Source of the DNA: Pelargonium cotyledonis
Taxonomy: Eukaryota; Streptophyta; Magnoliopsida; Geraniales; Geraniaceae
DNA length: 20,214 nt
Direction: 5' to 3'
Assembly (NCBI GenBank): GCA_036897625.1
Contig: JAYMTA010001389.1
Coordinates: 1 to 20,214, forward strand
Shown here: in pieces, positions 1 through 9,588 of the stretch
Layout: each line of letters begins with the position of its first letter
Numbering within the stretch: the first letter of the stretch is position 1
Made by a program: the position numbers and the translations under genes
The notes under the pieces: generated by a model
The model's input: only the letters and a program-made list of their open reading frames with translations
Databases searched by the model: none
Told to the model about the DNA's origin: nothing

Positions 1-440
1 CGGCGAGCACGGGACTTCAGCGAGCACTGGACGATCTGGACGGCGTGACTGGAGACGGCCTCCATCGACGCTCGATCTAAACAGATCTAGAGCTACGGTG
101 AGCTTCAAGCACGAATCGCCGGCGAGCTGGGCTTCATCTCCACCGTCATCGTCGACGCAACCATCATCGACCGGCAACCATCCAGATCTGACCTCGAGCG
201 TCGAATCGACCGTGAACAGTTCCGAGAAAGCTCCGGTGAGCACGGTGTTGGCTGGTTGTGTCTCTCCCACGGCTCCGATCACGTCTCCGTAAACAACTCC
301 CAGAGAGCTCCGGCGGATCTGAGCACGGTGCTTCCTCTTCTCTCTATATCGACGGCAGGTTTGTTGGGCTGACGAGAGAGCTCCGAACACGGCCACCACG
401 GCCGGCCACCGTGATCTGAGACCATTTTTTGTTTTTTTTT
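1..440. other. GC-rich segment of unknown origin
   Basis: This stretch is clearly richer in G and C than the AT-rich DNA after it. It is dense in repeated short words such as GAGCTCCGG, CGGTGAGC and AGATCT. A 64-codon open frame (98-292, +) exists, but its Ser/Thr/Pro-rich translation matches no family I know and it lacks clear gene context. It could be the edge of a gene or transposable element lying to the left of the window. It ends abruptly at a T tract near 424-443. Confidence 0.35.
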
Positions 441-1060
441 TTCAAATCTGATATATTTTGATTTGATTTAGTTTTGATTTAATAATATTGGTTTCGATTT
501 GTTTGATTTGGTCTGATTTAGTTGATTTTCATAAAATCCGACAACAAAACGCAGATTTTGGCGACCGAAAAATTTATATGATCGCCGAAATTTTCAAGAG
601 CATCAAGAGGAAGAAGAATAAGGACATTTTAGACATTAAAAAAAAAACAACCAACATCTGTCACAAATTTTATCTACTTTAACGGTAAAAACTACTGTAG
701 CAAACTTTTAACAGTTTATGTATAAAATTACTTTTTCTTGGTAAATTTTTTGCAATTAGTCAATTTTCTACGAGATCGTATTACAATTAGCCCTAACTCA
801 AAAGAGTACATGGTTGCGGTCCCACCAAAAAACTAAAGAAGCATATCTTGACACCGAAGCAAGAACCATCAATTAATAAGAAAACAAACAAATTCTCTTG
901 TGCTTACCAAAAATCCCATTGATTCCTCTCATTAGCATGCATATAATTGAACCATGCAACTGTGGGTCGCAACTAGTAATTATATATAGTAACACAAAAC
1001 AATGCTTTAACAGTCTAACTTCTGCTAAAATGAATCCCTCGTTCAGAAGAAACGAATATC
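441..1060. other. AT-rich intergenic region upstream of the NHL-like gene
   Basis: I see no credible gene here. 442-530 is a T-rich run built on repeats of the word TTTGATTT. The rest is AT-rich and would hold the distal promoter of the gene starting at 1187. Confidence 0.5.
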
Positions 1061-1120
1061 ATGAATCTCTCTCCCATATGTCTTGAGTTGCAGACAAGTA
1101 ACGAACATGAATCAACAGCT

Positions 1121-1126
1121 TATATA
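1121..1126 (+). promoter_or_regulatory. TATA box of the NHL-like gene
   Basis: TATATA lies 61 bases before the ATG at 1187. If transcription starts about 30 bases downstream, the leader would be roughly 35 nucleotides. The reading frame also stays open upstream to an ATG at 1061, but that start lies before this TATA box, which favours 1187. Confidence 0.5.
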
Positions 1127-1186
1127 CTTCACTTGCTCATCCACCACTGCACCAATTACAACCCTTCCCGGAACTTATCAACCACA

Positions 1187-1795
1187 ATGGCTAACCCGCC
1201 GCTGACGACGCATCAAACACAAGCCGCCGGCCAGGGACGGTCGAAGCTAATAAGGCTCATTGCGACGGCGCTGCTCGCGCTCATCATCCTGGTGGGCATA
1301 GCCGTGCTCGTCATTTGGCTCATAATCAAGCCGAAACGGCTCGTTTTCAGCGTCGAAGCCGGTTCGGTCCACAACTTCAACTTGTCCCACAACCAGCTCA
1401 ACGCCAGCTTCGACTTCGTCGTCAGATCCTACAACCCCAACCGTAGGGTCTCTATCTACTACGACTCCGTCGAGGTCTCGGTGGCTTACAACGAGCAGAC
1501 CTTAGCGCTCGATGCGGTCCAGCCGTTTTTTCAGCCGCACAAGAACGTGGCTAGGCTGGAGGTGAGTGCGGCGGCTAAATCTGCCACGCTGGCGTGGTCG
1601 GCTTATCGGAACCTGAGGCTGGAGAGGTCGTCCGGCGAGGTTGAATTGGACATTTCGATCAAAGCTAGGATACGGTTCAAGGTGGGGTTGTGGAAGTCTC
1701 GGCACCGGACGCTCAAGGTTTATTGCTACCCGGTTTTGGTGCATTTCTCCAAGGCCAAGAGCTTCGAGAGAGCAGATTGTGAAGTGGATCTCTAA
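1187..1795 (+). CDS. NDR1/HIN1-like (NHL) protein, LEA_2 family
   Basis: A single-exon gene encodes 202 residues. Residues 1-20 are a short polar, basic cytosolic tail. Residues 21-47 form one strongly hydrophobic helix ending in IIKPK. The remainder is an LEA_2-type beta domain with the family hallmark NPNRR at 83-87 inside a SYNPNRRVSIYYD context, followed by a QPFFQPHKN stretch (about 112-120) where relatives have an FYQGHKNT-like motif. NHL proteins are single-pass proteins of the plasma membrane or endomembranes; several respond to pathogens or senescence. I chose ATG 1187 (context ACAATGGCT) because the 42 extra residues from ATG 1061 would precede the TATA box and look non-coding. The CDS is GC-rich compared with its flanks. 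The exact paralogue and its function cannot be told from sequence alone. Confidence 0.9.
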   Translation: MANPPLTTHQTQAAGQGRSKLIRLIATALLALIILVGIAVLVIWLIIKPKRLVFSVEAGSVHNFNLSHNQLNASFDFVVRSYNPNRRVSIYYDSVEVSVAYNEQTLALDAVQPFFQPHKNVARLEVSAAAKSATLAWSAYRNLRLERSSGEVELDISIKARIRFKVGLWKSRHRTLKVYCYPVLVHFSKAKSFERADCEVDL

Positions 1796-2604
1796 TGATT
1801 TCTCATTAATCAATTTTTATTATGGATTTTTAATTATTTGTTGTGCCATATTTATTCTTATTGTTTGTGTATGTTTGTTTTTCTTGCAGTTTGATTATGA
1901 ATTGTGATTGTAATTAAGAATTTGAAATTTATTGAAGGGTTTTTGTTTTTGTTTTTAAATCTATGAAGGGTATTAATACTAAAAGTCTAATTCCATGTTA
2001 GTATATTTGTACACACAAGACGCTATTTAGATAATTTTTTGTGTTTTGTTTGTCCAAGTATTTTTATTTTATTTTAAAAAGTAGTCTAAGATCTGCAAGG
2101 TTGTTTAGTATCTTTGAGCTTCCGCATTGACCTTCACCGACGAGAACAATATCTATAAATAACTATGAGTGAATGTAATGTAGTCCTTGATTGTACACGA
2201 CTACGAGAAAGAGAAAGTAGTTTAAGTTATTAGTAAACTAGTTAATACTTCTCACTTTCTTTTTACTTTAATACTTTTCCTGTGGATTTGGCATGAACCA
2301 ATGAAAAATGAAAAATATTTTAAATTTTGTACGAAATTTGGAGTACAAAGTGACGTGGCAGCTTGTATGTCATATTTTTTTTTCTTATATTTTATGGTTT
2401 AAAATTAAGTTAAATAAATTCCCATGAATTTTTGGCTCAGAGTGTCCAATTTATAAGTTCTACTGTACACGTGACGTGTTGTAATTTGATAAGCTAGTAA
2501 TTGAGTATAAAACAATTTTGTATAAAATTTAGAACATATAGCATTACTCCGAACCAAATCTGCAGAGCCAACTTGTGCTTGTCCATGCCGATGGGTTCAG
2601 GCAA
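1796..2604. other. AT-rich intergenic region
   Basis: This holds the 3' UTR of the NHL-like gene and then AT-rich DNA with no credible coding frame. Two ACGT-core words occur (TGACGTGGCA near 2350 and CACGTG at 2468-2473), but they lie more than 500 bases from the next transcript, so a regulatory role is uncertain. Confidence 0.5.
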
Positions 2605-2667
2605 ATCATGAATTTGACTTCGTACTCTTTCAAGATCATGAATTTGACTTCGTACTCTTTCAAGATC
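2605..2667 (+). repeat. 30-bp tandem repeat, about 2.1 copies
   Basis: Two identical 30-base units lie head to tail at 2605-2634 and 2635-2664, followed by a further ATC. Each unit begins ATCATGAATTTG and ends CTTTCAAG. The perfect identity points to a recent duplication. No function is evident. Confidence 0.9.
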
Positions 2668-2710
2668 GATCGGCCACCACGAAGAGAAGCTAAGAAGGTC
2701 CCAGCTTTGG

Positions 2711-2871
2711 TTGTTGCCTTGTTGATCAATTTATTTTATTTTTTGATTGAATAAAATGAGAATTGTGAGAGATTTTTTTTTTATTGTTGCCTTGTTGGGT
2801 TGTTGTAATTTGATTCAATTTATTTTATTTCGATTGAATAAAATGAGAATTGTGAAAGATCTTTTTTTCAC
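2711..2871 (+). repeat. Diverged tandem duplication of about 70-85 bp
   Basis: The segment starting TTGTTGCCTTGTTG at 2711 recurs from about 2783. Both copies share a T-rich middle and the word ATTGAATAAAATGAGAATTG, followed by a T run. The second copy has about 14 extra bases (GGTTGTTGTAATTT-like) and a few substitutions, so it is older than the neighbouring 30-bp repeat. Confidence 0.8.
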
Positions 2872-2940
2872 AAATTTGAAGTTAGAGGACAAGTTAAAAA
2901 GCTTGTCAAGCTTGTCCCGGGATATTCGGTCAAACCCAAT

Positions 2941-2975
2941 CCGACCCGGTACAACCGGTTAGACGACCGGGTCGG
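2941..2975. repeat. Perfect GC-rich inverted repeat
   Basis: CCGACCCGGT (2941-2950) and ACCGGGTCGG (2966-2975) are perfect 10-bp inverted arms around a 15-base loop that itself contains the palindrome AACCGGTT. It sits about 25 bases before the presumed mL43 transcription start, next to T-rich and A-rich tails. Such GC-rich palindromes in AT-rich plant DNA are often transposon termini; I cannot assign an element. Confidence 0.75.
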
Positions 2976-2990
2976 TTTTTTAAAACATCA

Positions 2991-3432
2991 GCATTTCCTT
3001 CTCCTGTTCTCTTTCTCTCTACGCAGCTAGGGTTTCTTTTCACTTACTTCGCAATCAGGGACACTGCTTCACTGGTATGTTTCTTCGATTTCACTTTAAT
3101 GTGTATATGTAAATAGTTCTATCGTTGAATTCGCGCTTTTTTGGTTTTAATTATAATTTTCCGTCGGCGTTATTGATTGAAATCGACTGTAATGCCGCAG
3201 TTTTATGCTGTCCGGTTTCTGTTTGGCTGCCGAGAAAAGTTTTTCAAATCGACCACACCAGGCCCTATTGTTGTCTGTCTCGGTTTTGTTGAGCATACCG
3301 AATATCGGGTTTTCACTGTGGATTTTTTTTCGGGGATTGGCTGATATTATTTAGGTACTCTTACTCCATTTTTCAGCAACTGAAAAGAAAGTTCAGTGAA
3401 ATTGAGATGAATATTTGTGTGTCATCAGTTAC
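2991..3432 (+). repeat. Duplicated 5' gene segment, copy 1 (mL43 gene)
   Basis: This segment is clearly similar to 9589-10062. Both copies hold a CT-rich tract, the telo-box within AGCTAGGGTTTCTTTT, the phrase TACTTCGCAATC, the same donor CACTG|GTATGTTTCTTCGAT, the intron phrase CTGTAATGCCGCAGTT, the phrase GCCGAGAAAAGTTTTT, and a distal block around GATT(G)GCTGA and CTCCATT...CAGCAA. Identity is high in blocks, with indels between them. Copy 2 has an insertion of about 60 bases around 9862-9920. Homology fades at about 3432. Confidence 0.9.
3000..3074 (+). promoter_or_regulatory. Non-coding first exon of mL43 with telo-box
   Basis: This is the presumed 5' UTR exon. It contains a CT-rich initiator-like stretch and AGGGTTT at 3029-3035, a telo-box typical of plant translation-machinery genes. 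It ends at the donor CTG|GTATGT (GT at 3075-3076). The 525-base intron ends at the acceptor CTTAG at 3598-3599, immediately before the ATG. The transcription start is inferred, not seen. Confidence 0.7.
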
Positions 3433-3599
3433 AGTTTCCAGACACAGGAAATTTTGAATTTCCTATTTTTATTTGATATTTTACTGGTAGAAAATCATTA
3501 TACAAGTTAAGTTGATAGACATTCGATGCATTCACAACATATGCAGCTGTGTTTTATTATCCAAAATTGCTCGTTTATATGTTATTTTTCATGTCTTAG

Positions 3600-5741
3600 A
3601 TGGCTTCGAAAGGTGTATGGCAGCTCAAGAAGCTCATTGTGAGCTACTGCAATTGGGGAGGCAGCAGTAGAGGCGTTAAGTATGATTTCCTAATCCATTA
3701 AAATTTATATTAGAGAGCAACACAATTGATTGTTATTTTTGCCTCTCTTTTTTTCACTTGCAACAGCTCATAGACTACTACTATGCATTAAGATATGATG
3801 AATGAGATTCTATGATTTGAACCGTAAGTTCTTTTGTGAACTAAATAATAATCTGGTTGTTATTTATTTCAGTGTCTATAGGTGAATTTGAGGTAGTCAT
3901 GCATTTAGTGTCAATGTACTGACCATAGTGAGGGATACCATCAAGGTGTTTGACTACGTAAATCTTTGGTTTATATGTTACCATCCATCAATCTTAGGTT
4001 TATATGTATATCATTTTTACTTCTTTTTTATTTCTAAAGAAAAAGCCTAAGTTATTTTGTCCATGTATTTTAATCACTTGTTTTTTTTATTAACTGTTTG
4101 TGAGACATCTTTTATGGTGTTTATTTAGGTTGAACTTATGTTAATTTTAGTTTGCATATTATCATGTTTAATTTCAATACAATTAAAAGCCATAAATACG
4201 CACAATTTGCTATGTATGAATTATTTTTTAAAATAAAAATTAACGCACCATGTCGTATTTTTTTTTAAATGGCGAATTGCGTCGTGAATTGTGTCGCCTG
4301 TTGGTATTGGTGCAACATATATTTTAGTTATTGGATTATCTATGTTCTGATTAGTCTTTATCTTCGGGTAATCAAAATGTTGATTGACTATGAACTTACT
4401 TATCATGAACTGCAGTGTGCCTCAATCCATACTACACTGTCTCAGCAATCGAAATTGTTTTTTGTTAGCTAGACTGCAATACCATCTATTGCCTTTGATT
4501 TAGTAGTGTTTCAACCTCTTTCCACCTCCTTTACATGACATGCAAAATTTACAGCTATCCTTGTTGGGACATAGGGGTTTCCCGCTTTCTTTCTTGGGTA
4601 ATATAACCTTTTCTTCTTAAACTCATGTTCACAATAAGTTGTTCTGTCTACTTCTCTTTAAGTGTGCAATCAGATTTTTCCATGAAGGGATGAGTTAAGT
4701 GCTTCACTTGATATTTCCATATGTCCCACAGAATGGAGAGATCTTAAAAAATTTCATCTACTAAGGAATTGATTCAGTTATTTTTCTAGCTTAATGAACA
4801 CTTGTTCATGTATGTTGCTCACTTATTTTACATGCATATCATAAGGTTGGTTAGTTGGAATGCTAAAGCATTTATCAGCACTTGACATTATAGTGTTTTA
4901 TTTATATATTTATTTAATTTAGAGGTTCATTTGTTGTCTAGCTGCGCAATGCTAGCTAGCTTTTCTCTGTCTCTCCTTTCACCCCAACCAATAAACTTGA
5001 TACATAGTGTCGCTATTATGAGATTGTACTGTTTCAGAATGGGGCTAAGCCAATAAGTTAGGAAATCAAATAAGTGTCTTTCTTTAAGACAATCATGCAT
5101 GCAATGCTAGTATTTCATCATTATTAATGGATTTCAAATTTGAATTGTCTTTTAAAAGAGTGTTGCTTGATTGGCGTTTAAACACTTACAAATATACAAT
5201 CAAAGCCATTTTGTGAAACTTCCTCTTTAATAGAAAAAATTGTAAATTAGATTTCTCATAATAATGTCTGGTTGTATATGTTACCTGTGAAAGCGAATCT
5301 GATAATCAAGGAATACTACTAGAAATTAATTGTGTCTTACTTTCATTTTGTGATGATCAACAACTTGTTATTTTGTCAACCCAGTGCATTTATGAAATCA
5401 CATCTCCCAAGGTTCAAGGCAAGCAATCCTCAGCTAGAAGTGGTAACTGAACTCAACCGTGGTCAGCACCCGTATTTGAAGGCCTTATATAGTAAGACTC
5501 TTTCCACACTTCTGCATGCACATGAATGGCTTCTGCTTCTGTTGTAATAATTCATCTCTAAAATGCAGAGAATAATAATGAACGTGTGGTATGCGTGAAG
5601 AACATGGATCCAAAAGAAATACTCTTACATGCAACAAGGCTAAGGAATGCGCTGGGGAGAAAGGTTTTGAAGTTGAAAACAAGGCATGAAACCGATAACC
5701 CTAGCATTCAAGGTACATGGACAACCGATGTGAAATTCTGA
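3600..5741 (+). CDS. Large mitochondrial ribosomal subunit protein mL43
   Basis: Three coding exons, 3600-3679, 5385-5491 and 5569-5741, splice to 360 bases, giving 119 residues, the length I expect for plant members. Splice sites are AA|GTATGA to CCCAG|TGC and ATA|GTAAGA to TGCAG|AGA. The protein starts MASKGVWQLKKL, continues with SYCNWGGSSRG and QLEVVTELNRGQHPYLKALY, and ends near TWTTDVKF. This is the L51/S25/CI-B8 thioredoxin-like domain shared with a complex I subunit. The conserved block VCVKNMDPKEILLHATRLRN near 68-87 supports mL43. It acts as a structural protein of the mitochondrial ribosome. The ATG directly follows the acceptor of a 5' UTR intron. Intron 2 is long (1.7 kb) and AT-rich, with no recognised insertion. 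The non-coding first exon is shared with the RING gene downstream. Confidence 0.93.
3680..5384 (+). other. Long second intron of the mL43 gene
   Basis: This is a 1705-base GT-AG intron, AT-rich throughout. Short open frames inside it (for example around 4221-4472 on both strands) are overlapping and look random. I see no transposon, RNA gene or embedded gene. Confidence 0.75.
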
Positions 5742-6095
5742 GATGCAATCTATCATGAACTTCATTTGGTGTTTGCTAGAGTCACTCTTTTATGGCTGGT
5801 ATGGTTGGTGTAGCGTCTTTTTTGTTATACCCCTAACACCTCAAGATATCGGGGAACTCATTCACTCTTATGTTAAGTTTTATGTAGACTCTCGAAGCTC
5901 TCCTTTTGCTTTTATTCTTCCATAGAAATGATAAGTTAGAAAACACAACCATTCACTGTATATATGAAATCTGAAGTGAAGATGCACATTGCAAATGGTA
6001 TACTCAATATCTGTATATCGGTAGCATGTTCTCGGTAATCAGCAATTGACCTGAAAATACAGCATGAGATGTAGTAATATACTTAATACTCGAAA
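5742..6095. other. mL43 3' UTR and downstream spacer
   Basis: This is AT-rich DNA following the mL43 stop. A 60-codon open frame (5743-5925) looks random. I see no clear canonical AATAAA, so the polyadenylation site is not located. Confidence 0.4.
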
Positions 6096-6444
6096 ATGAT
6101 TGATGCTCGTGGAGCTCAAGTTTTTCACGACTACACACTGGAGATAAATGTAAACCCGTCCGAGAGGCAAGCCGAATTCACGACGAGCCCTATGTTTCCA
6201 AATGGTAATCAAGAGATGTCACATTGTCACACGATTGAGTATGTATCATTTCCCATCATTTCATTTTCTACACCCTCACTTGTCATTCTCTCAAAATCTC
6301 TCTAATTTCAACAATGAACTCTTGGTGTTTAGGACCTATAATTGCCTTGAAGATCCATGCATACAAAAGCTCAAGCTTATAGCAGAACCGTCTTGGAATT
6401 TTGGCCAAAAATCCAATGACTTATTAAAACAACAACAAATATAG
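6096..6444 (+). CDS. Candidate two-exon small protein, unrecognised
   Basis: An open frame from ATG 6096 runs through a good donor (ATTGA|GTATGT, exon end 6238). It continues in frame from an acceptor (TGTTTAG at 6326-6332, exon start 6333) to TAG at 6442-6444. The joined frame gives 84 residues including HDYTLEINVNPSERQAEF and ETYNCLEDPCIQKLKLIAEP. Base composition over 6100-6240 is more gene-like than the flanks. I recognise no domain, signal peptide or membrane segment. It could be the remnant 3' part of a degraded gene, a small unannotated gene, or chance. The upstream frame is closed by a TAA at 6084-6086. Confidence 0.25.
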
Positions 6445-7884
6445 GAGACATCTTAAATCGAACTCTCCTAAGTGAAGATAGTTTGAGCTTGATCATCTTT
6501 TAAATTTAAGCCACAAAAAACAAACTTTTCGAGATGACTTAATTGTCTTACTAGGATTTTGCCATGGAAGGCAACTCTTGTTCACCTCGTAAAGCCGGAA
6601 TTCTTGATGTGACCAAAGTTTGAGTTTTAAGTTTAGTTGACTTTCTAACACAAACCATATGTTTTCATATAGAATGCAGAGAGCAACGCGCATTAAACAT
6701 GAAAGCCGAGTAGAGGAGGTATTGGTCGGGTTGGGCCCTGGTGGGTCATGTGCAAGAAACCTTGAGAAACATGCAATGATGTGAAGTTAAACATCATTTT
6801 TGTACTGAGAAAGCTATAACCATTAATGGATCCAACTAGATTTTGTTTAGTTTTATCAACAGCCGTTGGCTAGAAAATAACAGAGAATGGTCATGGACAC
6901 AGCACCTAACACATTTGATCTTACACCTAACACATTATCAACACATATATAGTTATTGTCAGTATTGTGATGGACACAACATATATATAAACCAACATCA
7001 CTTTTTTTGCTCACCGTGCTGTCCGTGCATGCACCTTCCTCATTCTTCTGTCTACCCAAATACAGTTGGACTTTCTCATCAACTCTCTCTTTTCTACATT
7101 TCTAATTGATCGCTCGAGTTACAATCAGTAAATTATCACTCATCAATATTATTTAATTTGGAGTTGTATCAAATATAACGTTGGTCTGTCCGAACATAAG
7201 TCACGATGAATCTTATTTCAAATCACATGTCGTGAATATTGAGATATTTTGTTGCGATTAATAATATACTAATTTCGTCTCAAAATGAATGTTATGTTTC
7301 ATTTTAAATTTTAATCTCAAAATAACTATCTATTTTTTAAAAATTAATTATATATAAATTGTCAATAGCATTATTGTAATCAGCTAATTAGAATATACAA
7401 ACACAAAGCTGGTATGAGTATCCCTGCTAGCCATTTATTAATAAAAACAGATCTACGTCACTTTCTCGTCATTAAATCATAGCACAGTGTGTGGTTCACC
7501 TTCACTTTCAGAACACGTTTATTTATTTTTCTTCACAGCTCTAAGATTTCTTAAAAATTGGTTTTCAATAATCTCACAGTTATTTAATGGAAAAGTATTT
7601 TCCCTGACTACGTTTACTGTTTCCAGATAGCTACTATGCTTATTATTGGATATATTATCAGCCTAATAGCTCAATTAAGGTGTGTTGGCAAAGGAAATGC
7701 TTATGGAGATGTAGATTTAGTCATTTAGATCAAGTATCACTCTTAAATTTATAATTAGGTAAGGTGATTAATTAGTACTTAACATGTTGCCTTTCACAAT
7801 TGACATTTAATCTTGTTTTGCTACATTAGAGGGCAACTTCATAACTAAACAATTAATAAATTGTTTTTTATTAATTCAAACAAA
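6445..7884. other. Gene-poor AT-rich region
   Basis: No frame here reads like a protein family on either strand. 6900-6960 contains two close copies of ACACCTAACACATT-like words. GC-rich words such as GTTGGGCCCTGGTGGGTC near 6728 stand out but have no gene next to them. The rest looks like decayed repeat DNA. Confidence 0.5.
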
Positions 7885-7966
7885 AATTAAAGCGAACCAA
7901 AAGTTTTTTTGAGTTGTCTACTTCAAATGTCTATAAAAATAAGATGTATGTAAAAATAATTAGAAG
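7885..7966 (+). repeat. 82-bp direct repeat, left copy
   Basis: It matches 8206-8287 over 82 bases with three substitutions and no gaps (offset 321). It starts AATTAAAGCGAACC and ends AATAATTAGAAG. It directly abuts the SINE-like insert. Sequence before it and after the right copy does not match. Confidence 0.95.
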
Positions 7967-8205
7967 GTATGGGTTATTGGTTCTATATCAACAAGCTCAG
8001 GTATCCTGTTAGAGCGTGAGTGTATGTTTGGTATAAGGTTTCTATGGTTATTTCGTTTCAACACGTTTAGATCAGTGACATAGGACGTCGACCTAGTTCG
8101 AGTCTCTATTTCTTTTTCTGGTATCGGAGTTACAGTAGTGATAGTGTAAGTAACTCCGTTATGAACTCTTGACAATAATATTATTTATTTTCTCTAAAAA
8201 AAAAT
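7967..8205 (+). mobile_element. SINE-like element with poly(A) tail
   Basis: A 239-base insert lies exactly between the two 82-bp repeats. It contains AGTTCGAGTCTC (about 8096-8107), close to the RNA polymerase III B box GGTTCGANTCC of tRNA-derived SINEs. Upstream, GTTAGAGCGTGAGT (about 8010-8023) could be a degenerate A box, though the spacing is longer than usual. It ends in CTCT followed by an A run and T, directly against the right repeat, as expected for a poly(A)-tailed retroposon. It has no coding capacity. An alternative is a tiny LTR-type (TRIM-like) element with the 82-mers as LTRs, but these do not begin TG or end CA and no 5-bp target duplication is visible. Confidence 0.55.
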
Positions 8206-8287
8206 AATTAAAGCGAACCAAAAGCTTTTTTGAGTTGTCTACTTCAAAAGTTTATAAAAATAAGATGTATGTAAAAATAATTAGAAG
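8206..8287 (+). repeat. 82-bp direct repeat, right copy
   Basis: Partner of 7885-7966 with 79 of 82 positions identical. It begins directly after the poly(A) run of the insert. It is either an unusually long target-site duplication or the product of a local duplication at insertion. Confidence 0.95.
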
Positions 8288-9230
8288 AAAGTAAAATATA
8301 TATAGAAAATAAAAAATTCGTTTGTTAAACAACTTCAGGGTAAAATGTTAAGAATGATTGAGTAATGCTTTATGTCCCTCTTTTGTACAAAATGATATGA
8401 CAAACAATGAAAGATGACACATTATTTAATTCATTGATGAGTTAGCACGCCACGTGTACGTCATATCTTATAAACTAGGCGTTTCACGCTAGAAATTCAT
8501 AGGAGGGTGGTGGTATCATATATGTCGGGTTTTTATTATTTAAATTTATTTTTAAATCACAAAAATATGAAATAAATGCATGTCGCGTAGACTACCACAC
8601 CATTTTGTACAAAAAATTTGTAAAACATTTGGGACAAATAATATTTTTCATAATGAATTTTGAAAATTTATGTTATTTGATAAAATTGTGTGAAAGTAAA
8701 TACATAATTATTAGTTTACTAAAATGTTATTAGACATATATGTATGCATGTATGTGTATATATATTACAAATATATAACATAAAAATGTTTGTATATTAC
8801 ATGTAGTTAGTCGTTCTAATCATCTTCACGCCCGACATTGTAACAAAAATAAGTAGAAGTCCCAAACAAGCACCAAATGTGGTTGAGAATTGAGAGTGGA
8901 GTAAATCTTTTGCAGTTTGCTATTCAGCAAAACTCACTTTCTTGGTAGCGTTGGGTTCACGTAGACTCCACCATATGCATGTAATTATAAAGTAGCTTCA
9001 ACCATTTTTTTCTTTTTTTTTGCATAACTAGACTGGACCACGATAAAGGCTCTAATTTAATTACTAATTCTTCGCGAAAAAGCCTAAAACACATTATCTA
9101 ACTCACATTCAAATTAAATTTGTTCAAAGTTTTTAATTAATTAACTATTATCCAGACTGTTGATAATAAAGCTACGAATACCAGATAGCGAATAGTCGGT
9201 CCATTTTTTTTTTAAATTTTATAATTGCTG
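8288..9230. other. AT-rich intergenic region
   Basis: No credible gene is visible. 8700-8800 is rich in ATATAT and ATGTATG words. A G-box-like CACGTG occurs at 8451-8456, far from any gene start. Confidence 0.5.
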
Positions 9231-9278
9231 TTATTGGTGTCCACACTCCAACGGTTTAAATATCTGGCACGAGTGACT

Positions 9279-9507
9279 CACGTGCACTGACTGAACCAAC
9301 CACAGATCTCCGCCACACAAAACGCCGACGTTTAATTGTTCTCGTGGCGACTTCTCAGCTTCCCGTTGAATATTAAGGAGTTGAAGATTGCCCAGAAGAT
9401 AGGGACATTCGACACGTGTCGAATTCTCCTGAGTTTCACTCCAATTTTTTTTAGACGTTAGTGTTACGGCAGAATTCATGGAAAAGTCTGAGAAATGATG
9501 ACGTGGC
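9279..9507. promoter_or_regulatory. Cluster of ACGT-core (G-box/ABRE-like) sites
   Basis: CACGTG at 9279-9284, the perfect palindrome GACACGTGTC at 9411-9420 and TGACGTGGC at 9499-9507 lie within 230 bases, just upstream of the RING gene's non-coding exon. Such sites bind bZIP and bHLH factors in plants. No such cluster lies at the same distance upstream of the sister 5' end at 2991, so the two gene copies may differ in regulation. Confidence 0.5.
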
Positions 9508-9588
9508 CCGTAATTATTTATTTGTCTTTTGTAAATCGCCGCTCTTCCCACTTTCTCTCTGTTTATTTTATTTTTCTTCTTCTTCTTC

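Noticed and set aside
98..292. 64-codon open frame in the GC-rich left edge
   Set aside because: Ser/Thr/Pro-rich translation with no recognisable family; GC-rich DNA keeps frames open by chance.
1061..1186. Upstream in-frame ATG at 1061 as the start of the NHL protein
   Set aside because: It lies before the TATA box and adds 42 residues unlike NHL N-termini; ATG 1187 has better context.
6843..7109. Overlapping plus and minus frames around 6843-7109
   Set aside because: Both are repetitive, His/Tyr/Cys-rich translations of simple sequence with no gene context.
7885..8287. Read as a miniature LTR retrotransposon with 82-bp LTRs
   Set aside because: Repeat ends are not TG...CA, no primer-binding site follows the left repeat, and no 5-bp target duplication is seen; SINE-like is the better fit.
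9231..9551. 106-codon minus-strand frame upstream of the RING gene
   Set aside because: It overlaps the G-box cluster and promoter, has mixed composition and no domain I recognise; it is probably chance.
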